DNA from: Struthidea cinerea
Lineage: Eukaryota; Chordata; Aves; Passeriformes; Corcoracidae
Direction of reading: 5' to 3'
DNA: 64,000 bases
NCBI GenBank assembly: GCA_013397865.1
Contig: VZTI01003402.1
Location: 248,001 to 312,000 of the forward strand
In this document: positions 29,201 to 41,200 of the stretch, in pieces
How positions within the stretch are numbered: the stretch's first letter is position 1
Layout: each line of letters starts with the position of its first letter
The notes under the pieces: model-generated
What the model saw: only the letters and a program-made list of their open reading frames with translations
Database searches by the model: none
What the model was told of the DNA's origin: nothing
Translations under genes and position numbers: made by a program

Positions 29201-32200
29201 TATAAGAACATGGACTACAGTCTTGTTCCAAATTATGTTTTGGACTTCAAAGATATCCTATATCCTTTCTTTGAAGACAGAAATGTAACATCCACTATTC
29301 AGATCTAAATCCCACATGTTCACGGACCAGCTGCTGAAAACTGCATTTCAGTGTTTTCAGAAAACTCAACACAGTACTTAAATACACAGCAGCTGCTTAA
29401 GCCAGATAGTTTTTTCAATGCTGAAATATTTTTACACCCATCACCAATCCTATACCTACAAAGCACGTTTGCTAAACATGATAGAACAGATGGGCTACCA
29501 GGAAAATTAAAATACCTTTCAGATTTTCAGAATATAAGTTGTTGTACTAAGTGACCAGTAATGCTTTACATGGCCAAAACTTCAAGATTTTCTCAGCTAT
29601 TATCCTTGTCAGCTCCATTATGTAATATTCACTGGATTGTTTTAATTCTTGAGATTAACAGGTCTTGAGCTGAAAGTCGGTTTCAAAAAAACCCCAAAAC
29701 TGAACTGAATTCCAAACTATCACTGAGTTACCCAGCCTATTAGATTTATTTTTTACAAACAATAACTGACGGGTGGATTTTAAGAAAAGCATTTAAGAAG
29801 AGGTGATAAACGGAGCTGTCTAGCTAGGGTCTGAAGCATGAAGGCCATGCAGCCCACCTTGCCATGGTAGCAGCCCACTGGTTCACAAGAAAGATGCTGT
29901 ATTACACATGGTCTCCTTTCTTCAATTCTACTTGCATATTTTTGCAAAATCTGAACACTGATCCATTTTCTTGTTATGTCTGATTATCACTTAGTACAGA
30001 AAAGTGGGATCAATTTAGAAAGATTCAGTCTCATCGCGAAGAGTTTGAGTTGTATCTCCTTCCTCAGATTTTAAGGTAAGGGCTGAGAATACAGGCATAA
30101 AGAGTTTAAAAACAGTACAATCCAGTCTGAAAGGTGTCAAATATGTTCTTTACGCTGACAGTTTACAAATAATGATCAAAAACTGGGGTGGGAAGTGTAA
30201 GAAAAAGATGACCTGGTGATCTTCTAAGTATTTTATCTTACTATTCTAATGCCTTAAACATGTTAAATAGAAAACTTCCTTTCTTGTTAAATACTATCTG
30301 TACATTCAAAGACATCATCCACTCAAGGTATGTACAGCAGAATAACTTACCTTAGTACATAAAAAAAGGTAGTAAGAGCGCATTGAGGACTTGTGCATGT
30401 AATTATCCTGCCATGTGTTTCTTGCAAAGCTCCTTAATAGGAGTTTAACAATAAATACACATATTTAATTAAACCAGCTGGTGGCACTCTTGTGCCACTA
30501 TTCTGGATTTAATATCACAGTTGAGAAACACTACAAAAGACTTTTTAAAAAGCATTCTCTGCCCCTAAGAAACAAACTAAAAAATCAGGGAAACTCAGTA
30601 TACAGTGTTCAATAGCGAGCTATATGCTTGCAAAACTTTGTTGAAAAGATTACTATAGCTTCCATTTCAACTACACTCCTACACTGAATTCTTCAGACTC
30701 CAGCTTCAAGGATTAGAATCCACTATTTTCAAAAGAGAACTCAAGAATTAAAGATTAAAACTAATTTTTGTAATTTTGACCCAAAGATGGGAAAGGATAA
30801 CTGAAATTGGTTTTTCTGATCTCTTTGAGATTATGCATTCATAGGGACACAATATGATAAATATCTAACTAAAAATATCAATTTTCTGCTTTCCTTTGCA
30901 AAGGGGATTGTTTAACCCAGCAAAAAAGAGGCTCAGGGGATACCTCATCACTCTCTACAACCACCTAAAAAAGGAGGTGTAGACAGGTGGATGACAGCCT
31001 CTTCCTGCAAGTAACAAGAGATAGGACGAGATAAAAGGCTTCAAGTTGCATCAGAGGAGGTTTAGATTAGTATTAGAAAAAATTTGTTGCAAATGGGGTT
31101 ACAGTTTATTCTTATTAAAACCTCAGAAAAGGAAAACTAACACTGAGAGACTGAAGCAACAGCATTGGGTAGCAGAGCTGCCTGACCTCTTCACACATGT
31201 GTTTTCACAGAATCACAGTGTGGGTAAGGCTGGAAGGGACCACAGTTGGTCATCTGGTTCAACCTCCCTTGCTCAAGCAGGGTCATCCTAGAGTTGCTTA
31301 TGAAAATTTTGTCAGATGATACTACTAAGAGAAATTTTCCATTATTCATTACTGTTACAGGGTGATTACTAGTCATCTACATGAGACAAAGAAAGGAAAG
31401 AAAGGTGTGTGTTATTTAAAATACAGATGTTTTTAAAGACCTCTGCACATCTGACCATGAAATAGATTATTGGCAGGAGCATCATCTAAGTCTTGTTTTG
31501 TGCTTTCCCATGAGAAGACAGCTGAATTTGTCTCAGACTAAGCCTTTAGAATTAAAACTGTAGTCTATAAGTCTCAGTGAAGCCTGGAGCATCACAATTA
31601 AAAAAACCTCAAGGCTGGATTCTCTCACAGAGCACTGGCCAGCCCTTCAGCTGGATTGCACACTGCTACTCTCAAATCAAAGACTGGCCAAGATCAAGAA
31701 TGCCTGGGTGCATGGTGGGAGAGTACAGCAGTCTTCTTTAAGCTGCAGTGCTTGGCTGCTGCAAAACATATTGAAGCCAGACAAGGGAAAGGAGAACAAT
31801 TACTCTGTGCTCAAGAGTGGCCAACCCTCCCTCCTAGGACTCCTGTGACTCCATTTCACTGCAGGCAACCAGAAAAAAATTTAAATCTTAACTTACAGCA
31901 AGTATTTACTGAATACTAGGGATGTTTATAACTTCATGCCAGTCCTGACAGACTAACCCTGTCGAAATTCACTGTAATTTAAATAACATGTCTGTGACAT
32001 CTCAAATGAACAAACTGCTGCTCTGTGTGCACGAGGTACACTCTGTGCTAGTCCATCACCTCCCAGGTCAGGCCGTGATGCTCCCCTGCTGAACACAAGT
32101 TACTCAAGACAGAGCAGGACAGAAAGAATCGCAAAAGCTGGTGAACATTCAGTTCAAGCTTCATTTCACTATTGCTTTTTAGAAATGTAAGACTAAACCG

Positions 32201-35200
32201 CTGCAAGCAAGAGGCAGTCCTGTCATTCCCCCAACCATGTGCTCTCACATCTCTTGTGTGGACAGCAATGATTTTGACCATGTGGTCCAATGGATCAATG
32301 AACAACTAATTCACAAGGATTATTTTCCAGGGAAAGCTGCTCCAAATCACTAGGCAGCTGCATAAACAACAGCTCCAACACAAGATGGGGCAAGGCTGCC
32401 CAATTCATCAGTAGCAGGGATCTAAACTAGCATAAACCAAACATGAAATCCCAAATAGAGTTTGTCTGCAGGGACAAAGTTTCAAGAAAACCCCAAGAAA
32501 AAATAAGATGGAGTATATTTTCACAGCAAATGGTTGCCTGATCAGTCTAAAAAAAGGTGCATTAAGTGGACGACCTAAAGAAGAAGGGGGAAAAAAATCC
32601 CCCAAACTATGACTAATTGATGCCTAACTACATTACTTACAGAGTATCATAGAATATACAGAGACTTCATCCTGTGAAGGGCTCTACCTGTAGCACAGAA
32701 AACAAGACATCAAAGCAGCTAAGAAACCCAACAAATAAGAGTACCTATAGCTTTAATCGGTTTTGTTTGAATCTACTGCCTTATACTCTAAGAAGTAACT
32801 GTACTAAGAAAAATTTGATTATAGGGCTGTTGACTTTTACACTATAAATTCCCTCTGAAATGACTGTAGACATCAAACCCTCGAGAGATCAACCACTATA
32901 AAAGAATAGGTATACACAGCTGGGGAGTCAAAAGTCACAAATCTACCCTATTTGTTAAAAGCAGGTAAGCCACATGAATGAAATAGAACCTGCATTCACA
33001 AAGCAAGGCACTGATGTGGCTGGTCTAAAATACTGAATAACTTTTACAAAAATAAGACTAATGAAGTGTCCAACATGGGAAACTAACCAAAGCTGCACAC
33101 TGGTTAACTAAAAATGAAGGCTTTTCTTTGTATTTGCAGACAACTTTTATTCTAGAATAACAAACTAAACACTTAATACGATATTATAGTAGAACAAACT
33201 AAACTAAAGCAGTGTGCTCAAAACTGACACAGCTAAAACGCCAGTTCTCAATTGCTTCTCCAGAATATGAAATCTTATTTTTGGGGGGTTCAAACTCTTT
33301 TACAAACCTTGCAACCCCTAGTTTTCATGCTATAGTTTAGGAATATACATAACTGAGGAAAACAACGTAAATTCTTTTCTCCTCCTAAGAGTTTAATGTT
33401 CCACAACTGGCAGCTTTGTTCTTAATTTTTGTCATCTGTCCCAAATTTCTTTTTCGGCAACTGGAAACAAGGACAAACAAGTAATCTGTTCCTAACTTCC
33501 TACAGATTTAGTATTTCACATCCTTAATCTTGCAGAAAAAGTAAAGAAATTTGTCTTTGCCTTAAACAGAATGGTATATCTCCAAAGAAATTAGCTGTTT
33601 TAAAAGCTCCATTAATGATCACTAGTAGAGTGATATCTTTACTGGAAACTGCAACCAATGCATACAACTCCCCTGCAGCACACTTCTGACAAAGTTTGGT
33701 AATGTCATAAGGCAAGACTTCTTATTTCTCAACTCAGGTCTAGTGGGTAGTTCCAAAAGTGTGCTGCCTAGATTTATTTGGTCATTCATCTATGGCATTT
33801 TTTCTCTAGCAGATGAGTCTGGTTAAGAGAAAGAATCTCTCAGCAACCATTTTCTTGGCTTGTCTGTATTAATGATACATTTTTTTCCTCAAGAAATCCT
33901 TTCATAAACACAAGTATTTTTCTGAAGTGCTGTGGAACAGGCATAAAAGCAAAGAGATTCATTTTAAAGTGTGCTTATTTACCCAGCATTTGGGGCAGCA
34001 GAGTGAGTCATGCAGTTGCTTGTCCATAGAAGACTCCAACCTCACAGAACAACCACAAAGAACAGTATATTTAGGTAGAGACAAGCCTTCGGTGTTCACA
34101 CAAACAAGACACATATTATATGTTTTATATATATATATATACATATACATGTACTTGTTATACATATATATGTACTTGTTATACATATATAAGAAGTCTA
34201 TTTTCCTGTTCCTTCCAGGGAGGGAACTTTTAAGTTTATTCATCAGTGTGAGGCAAAGCTGACAGAAGAGAAACTATTCTTACATGTTTTATGATTTCTG
34301 TTACACTTCAGTTAGTTATCTCCTACGTGGAAAAGTTACAGGATATATTTTAAACCCATACCTATAAAACAATTTAGATACACTGAGTGGAGAATCAGGA
34401 TTTACCAATGCAAGGATAACGTTTAAATTCTTGTTTCCCTTTCATGTACTTGAAATCTATATACCCCAATTTTTGAAACCTACCATTCCATGCATGTGCA
34501 GTAAACAAAACTTTTAGAATGCCTCCTTTGGATCCCAATTGAAAATGCTTTAAAAAAAATTGTAATTATCCCTTTCCATCATTTGCTTTACAGATTCCAT
34601 GAGTATAATGTGAAAAAAAGTTTCTGTGCTAGTTTTGCAGGCATTGGGAAGAGTGTATTAGCAATCCTTGGGTTCTAGTGCATCATATGATGATTATGCA
34701 TAGCCAAGCACATTTGATTATGTATTTGAAATACATAAATATTGTTTATATTTTATAAAATCATATGTTTATCTCAGAGAATGCTTTGAAAGCTTCCAAA
34801 AATCTGGCAAATGAGGAGTCATTTTACATGTATTTCATGAACATTTGAAAGCTGGATGGCTCACATTTCTTATGCCAACAAAACTGGAAACCAAAGTAAT
34901 GCTTCAGGATGACAGATATGCACAATTTTCCCTTACTGTTGACTTATTAAAGAATACTTTGTGACTAATAATTGGAAAAAAAGAAAGAGGAAGAAATGGT
35001 CTAATTGTGTTCCAAATTAAGTCTTTCCATTGACTATTGTTAGCTTAGGAAAAGGGGAACTGGAAATGCTCCAGAACAGACTTTGTGTACTAAACTAAGG
35101 ACATAACACAACTGGCAGAAAATGAAATGATTTTTTAAAAAAGCCTTCAGAAGAAACACAAACCAAATCTCTGCCATGCCTTATTTGTTGCTTATCTGTG

Positions 35201-38200
35201 ACTACTCTCACAAACTGGAGTCTAACATCCTTCACATCTGCTAACCGCACAACACATGGACCATAAGGAAAACTACTCAAACTTTAAGCTCCCAAAATAC
35301 AAAAGCCAATAATGCTCTATTCCTGCAAGAGCTAAAATAGACCACAACTCTTCTTTAAAACACCTCCAAATAACACATGAGATTCAGCAGTCCAACTCTA
35401 TTTTAAGACATCGTTGCCTAACAAAGACCATATACATCATCAGTTTATTTCTCTGCATACATTAACTGCGTTTCCATACAATACAACATTTAGCAATCCC
35501 ACATAAAACACGACCCTCAATTATTTTAAATGGGTACCAAAGCTTCTGTGTTATACTACTGCACAGGCAAATGAAATGCTAGCATTTCCATGTAAGAACT
35601 ATGGCAAAATTGCTACGAAACACAAACTTTATTATCACTTACGTCCATTTCAAGTTTTCCATTTTATCCCACAGGATCTTTTGGCCAGTACAGATTTATG
35701 TGTGCTGAGCTTACATGACAATTGCTACTAACTGTCATGACTCCAAAGCTCCCTTGTTTACCCTGAAAGAAACATTAATGTTTACTCTACACTGCCTTCT
35801 CTGTCAAGTGAAGCAAAAACCACGTAAGCTTTATTGCACTGGCACTCTCTTCTCATGATTTTTATTCCTCATGCATCAAGTATAAATCTACAATGAGTTT
35901 AAGTAAAAGCTAAAAAATAAAACGCAATTAAACCATGTAGTGTTACCGACTGCTAAATTTTGCATTATCTTTGTATGTCCAGAATCTCTCAGCTGTGCAA
36001 ACTGGGTTACAGACATAAACAACTCCGGCATATTGGGAGGGTGATGCTGAACTGTGCCAGACCAGATGGCAGACTTCAATCTTATCTGCAACCTCTTCAC
36101 TGAGTATGTGCAGGACAGTAACAATGACTGCCCATGAATGGAGCCTTTCACCCACCAGACACAAACAGCTACATAAGCATCATCAACACAGTTCTCTATT
36201 CTCTCCCTTCTGCTTTCTTCCCCTACTCTAGCACAGCTCACTGAAAACAGAGACAACTTCTTGCTGGCAGAGGGACTAAAGGAAGAAGAAAAAGATAATG
36301 TGGGTGGAGGCAACAAGTTAGTCATAGAGTCATTTCCCCTACCTTTAACTTATGCTATTACTTCACTAATTTGGTCTACATACAAGTAAAGTACCCCCCC
36401 ACCAATAACACTGTAAAGGTATGCCACTCATTACACAACTAAAAGTATAGAAAATTAAATGCAACATACCAATTTAAGAAAGAACACCATTCAAGCAAGG
36501 ATCTGTGAATTTGTTTTGCCAAAGACAAATTTCAATTTAGCAAAAATTATGGGGGTTAGGGTGGAGTGGAAACAACTTTTTTTAAATTCAACAATACTTA
36601 AGGGGAGACTGAAGACAAGAATGTAAGTGCAGTCAGAAAACAGTACCACCAAGACAAGGTCTCAAGACTACAAAGCAATAGTCTTTGAAAACATCAGCAT
36701 TTGCAATCTCTAAAGAGATAGTACTAATAAAGGAAAGGAAGAAAGGAAGAAAGTTAAACCATGATGCCAACTAATAAACCCACAATTTTAGACAACCAAG
36801 GGAACTCCAGTCAATTCCCCTGAAAGTGGCATAAAGACAAATTCAGAATGAGTACAAGGATGGTCCTGGCCAATATGACCACTGAGAGTTATCATCTGTC
36901 ATCATGCTGATGTATCTTCAACCCCAAGAATTTCCTACAGCACAGGCTGCTAGGATGAAGAGGAAGACAAGACACTAAGGTGCCTGTCCAAATGCTCAGG
37001 CAAGAAGTTCTGAATAATCAATTACCACCAATGAGTGAGTACCTGCTCTCCCTTTCAGTTGCCAGTCCTTGGCTACAACCCTGCTAATGTGCATCAGTCC
37101 TCTGAGCCTCTACAGCTCACCTAAATAACATAGAATGAGACCCAGAATAGAAGCAGAAAGTTTTGGTGCACTAAGTACCAGTTAAGTGTCAAAGCTGGGA
37201 CAAGGGAGGAGATGAGACAGTGTAAGGAAGAACTGTGAGGAAGGAAGGATGAGAGGAAAGGGAAGTCACATCCTCCCATTTCTGGTGGTTGTGGAACTGC
37301 ATCCTTTTTCTGTAACATTGGTCCCTATAACCAGCCAGAGAGTATACTACACCACACATACCTTCAGTGGGCCAGTGCACGGCAGTTCTTTTACAGGATA
37401 TTCCTGCACTTCCAGGTCAGAGAGCTCTTAAATACAGAGCAGAACTATTTTTTAAGACAGAACACTGAAGTTTATATATGCAAAGCCTAATTTCCTTTTT
37501 CAGACAAGCATTTCCTCCCATCAAAACTGTCATCCATTGTACTTAGGAAGAGCATAACATGACGATGCAGCAGAAAGGATGACTTTTTAAAGTACCTATA
37601 CTGCCTGGAGAAGACAGAAGGTATCAGCCAAAAGGGCAGAGCTGCCAAGACACTGACCTCTTTCAGAAGAGCCACAGCAGCAAAGAAAAATTTTAAAGGT
37701 CAGCTCACCTAGCTACCTAGTTGGGCACTAAATGAATGAAATAGGAAATAAACTGCTTTGTTGATACCCAACGACTCTTCCTAAAAATCCATTTAAAAGC
37801 TAAATGTAAAAAACAGCACCACAGAATCTGTCACAAACTCAAAAAAAAAAAAGTGATTTCCCTTTCCCTGTTCACCAGTGATGAAAAAAGAAACTTACTT
37901 CTCAGTAAGAAGTCCCATCCCATCCCATAATTCTAATAATGAATAGTTGAGTACCAATTCTGTGAACCTGGGGGTGACTTCTGAGAGTTGAACACCTTCC
38001 TCAGGCAACTGAAATTAAAAAGAATAGATAGAGCCAAAGCAAACAGCATGGTTAATGAGTGCAGAGGTTTCTATTCTCAACAGGAGAGCAGAATCTGGAT
38101 CTCAAATTACTGACATTTTCTGGTTACCTCCTTCAAAGGAATTAATCATTCTTATCAACTTATCTGGGCAGAGAAACAATAGCCACATTCTTATATGAGA

Positions 38201-41200
38201 AGCAGTCACTGGATTTGTACAAAGGCAGCCCTCACACATCTTTGAGAAAACCTTTTGGGGATGGTTTCGAGCCTTGCAGTCAGCGGCCAAGAGCTCAGAA
38301 AGCAACTGAAAGAGCAACTGCAATACTTGCAGCAATATAGATTAGCTTCCTGTGAAGACAAGGCAACTTCTTAACCTCTGTCCCTTGATTCACCAACATC
38401 AAGTTAATTAAGGGCAGCAGCTGGTTTGTTGATTACTCATGACACAAAGAATTGAAAAAACCTGGGAGACAAGAAGGGCAATTTTATTGATGCTTCAAGC
38501 ATGTGACTCCTAAAGTAAGAGAGAGAATCTAGAGGGAGACCTGCAAGATCAACTGCAGAAATCATCTTGCATTAAAAAACCAAAAAACGCAACACTCATG
38601 CTTTTCTTATGCTATGCAAGCTAGAGCAACTAATTCACATAAATCATTTTTTTAGCTCGAGAAGAGACCAAAATGCAAGACTGCCTAACTTTCTACATCA
38701 TAAAGACATAGACATAACCATGAATAACAGCTGGAGATGCAAAAAAAAATCCCCAAAACAAGCCTTTTCATACCATAAAAAGAAAATTATTGACAAACAA
38801 ACAACAACATAATCAATGACTGTCATAGGCTGGGCTTGAACACTTAGGCCTACAGCAATAATGCAAAGGTTTGCATTTTAACTTTCCAAAGAGCAAAGGG
38901 CACATTTCTATCTGTTTTGCTTCACTCAATATGACATCTCCAATAAAAGCATACTGAACACAAACTTTTTATACAAAAAGGAAGTTGACCTAAACTGTCA
39001 CTCATTCATTTCTCACCATTTCAAATAAAGATTTAAATCAAAGTGTGATCTCAATGAGTTGATCATAAGACTGACAAGCCTGCATTGTTCACTGTACATC
39101 ACATGAACTTTTGTTGCAGATGTGTAGAATCATGCTTTCAGCACAGCTCATTCAGATTAGTTTTAATTATTGATTAGAATAAACTCAGCTCGTTCCAGTT
39201 TTCTCTCATGAAAGAGAACATGCATATTAGTATAACTGACATTTTAACAGGTCAGATTTCTGTTTCAGAGAGTATTTCTACAAGAGAGCTTCTAAGTTTA
39301 AGTTCTCAAAATTCACTGGAACATTTTACACGTTTTCTCTTGCAAGTCACCAGCACTTGCAATGTTCACTGAACTGGCTGTTCTTACTGAAGTTTCCTCT
39401 CTGATTAATCAATGTCAAAGCACCAAAATCCCAAATGAGTATCTGCTAATGTTGTATTGTAGCCCAGTTATTTTTCTGTATTGTGTACTGCTTCAAAGAG
39501 TTCCTCCTGTCATACATTAAACAAGAATATTAAGTAGCAGCAAATTACTGGTATAGTATAGCTCCAGACAGACACCCATAAATTGCTCCATGCGTTTCAG
39601 GTATTAACTGTACTATAACAGGAAAGGAGTTTTGTCAGTTGTGCTTTCTTTTTGCCACAGCTGTGCACTCCTCAGATTTAAATGAAAAGCAATATGTGAT
39701 TTTTACTTCAAATAAAAATATTAACTATAAAAACATTAAAATACACGATTGGCTTAAGAGGAGGAAGAGATGGGGAAAGCTCTTAAAGACACCAAAACAC
39801 ATTCTTTACAAGAAATTTCCTTGCAGACAGAACCAAAAATAGAGAAAGAAGTAGCTACAACATGAGCAGTTCCTGTAAAAGCAAGTTTTCAATCAACCCC
39901 ATTGCACTGCAGATGTTTAGTTACGAATGTCAGCACGGGGAATGAGGTGGTACAGTGTGTGTAAGTTTGAAGAGAAAAACCCAAATGAAACAAAAATCTT
40001 GAATTAGTCACACCCTACCTCAGTGATTGGTTGCCCTTGTGATGTCAAGTCCAGTTCCTGAGGTCTTGTCACTTTATCGATATCCAAGGAGTCCATGCTG
40101 GAAGCTGCAGAGGTCACGCTGGAACGGGAGGAGTTACTGATGGAGCGCAACTCAGCATCGCTCACCGTGCCAGCAGATGCTGTCCTCCTGTGCTGGGCAG
40201 TAACCACTGGCTTGCTGTCTTCTGCAGTAGACTGCTGGGCTGCCTCATCCATGCTCAAAGAGGCCTTTTCTAACTGCGCAGTGATGTCATCCAGAGACAC
40301 ATTGGCATGTGACGGTTTAGTCACCTTAGCAGAGGAGGAGGATAATCCTTTCACGCTGCCGTGCTTAGTAGAAGGTCGACTAGCAGGTGGTTTCTGAGTT
40401 CTGGATTCTGTGGCAAGGCGTTTCACTGCAGCATTGTTTGCTGAATGAGAGCCGATGCTGCTGAGCTCCTGCTCTATGGAACAGAGATCAGCCATGAGGG
40501 CATCCAGATCCACAGTCTCCCCCTGATTCAGGGCTTCTGCAACAAACAAGCAGTCAGTACATGCAGAGTTATTTCATTTGCAATTCTTCACTTTGTGTTA
40601 TCAAATCTAATGGTTAAGAGAGCAAAGGAAGCAGTATTTTCTTTTCCCATCTGTATTGCAAAATCTCTGCCCACTGCTAAACAGAAATTCATTTCCACTA
40701 CTACTCTTGACCAGTGCAACTTTCACACTATTTAGGTTAAACACATTTGTCAGCAAAATGAATGTTCAGATTACATCTGAAAAGTTTGAACTGCTTTCCT
40801 GTGAATGGAATGTAAAAATACATTTGCATAATCTCATGCCTCACTTTTTGAAAAAGTGCAGATGTTTTGCTAAGCATTTTCTGCTAAAGTAATGCAACTG
40901 CTTTAAAAAACAAAACCAAAACAAAAATACTATATACATACTCAAACCTTTAAATTAAGGTTTCCTTCTGTTTATCTTGAAAGCATTCCGTAGCAATATT
41001 CTTGCATCCTGTTCCGTAAAACAAGATGCTCTTTCTTCCCGGTTAACAGATATATACTAATTCATTCTTTCATGAGACCAGATCCCAGAACAAGCTTTTT
41101 TACACAAATACTACACTAGAGTTCTCAGATACTAGGTGTTGTAAAAGATACTGATTTAGGAGATTCAAATACTGAAAAAAAAGGACACCAGAAAGCAATG

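Larger units (their letters stand above)
15881..40018. other. RAPH1: Large (24 kb) RAPH1 intron between coding exons 3 and 4
   Basis: This intron separates the N-terminal talin-binding and Ser-rich part from the coiled-coil/RA/PH module. It contains CR1 pieces at 17.5, 30.9 and 31.2 kb, a T17 run near 24257, the hairpin with A15 at 29.0 kb, the TA and 21-bp repeats at 34.1 kb and a small 7-bp-stem hairpin at 20826-20843. Open frames within it are short and unconvincing; no nested gene was recognised. Confidence 0.7.

Noticed and set aside
31256..31268. GGTTCAACCTCCC resembling a tRNA B box
   Set aside because: It is part of a CR1 3' end; no A box, cloverleaf or terminator is present.
35888..36325. 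145-codon minus-strand open frame in intron 3
   Set aside because: The residues look like translated noncoding sequence, there are no domain motifs, and no bordering splice sites fit the RAPH1 frame.
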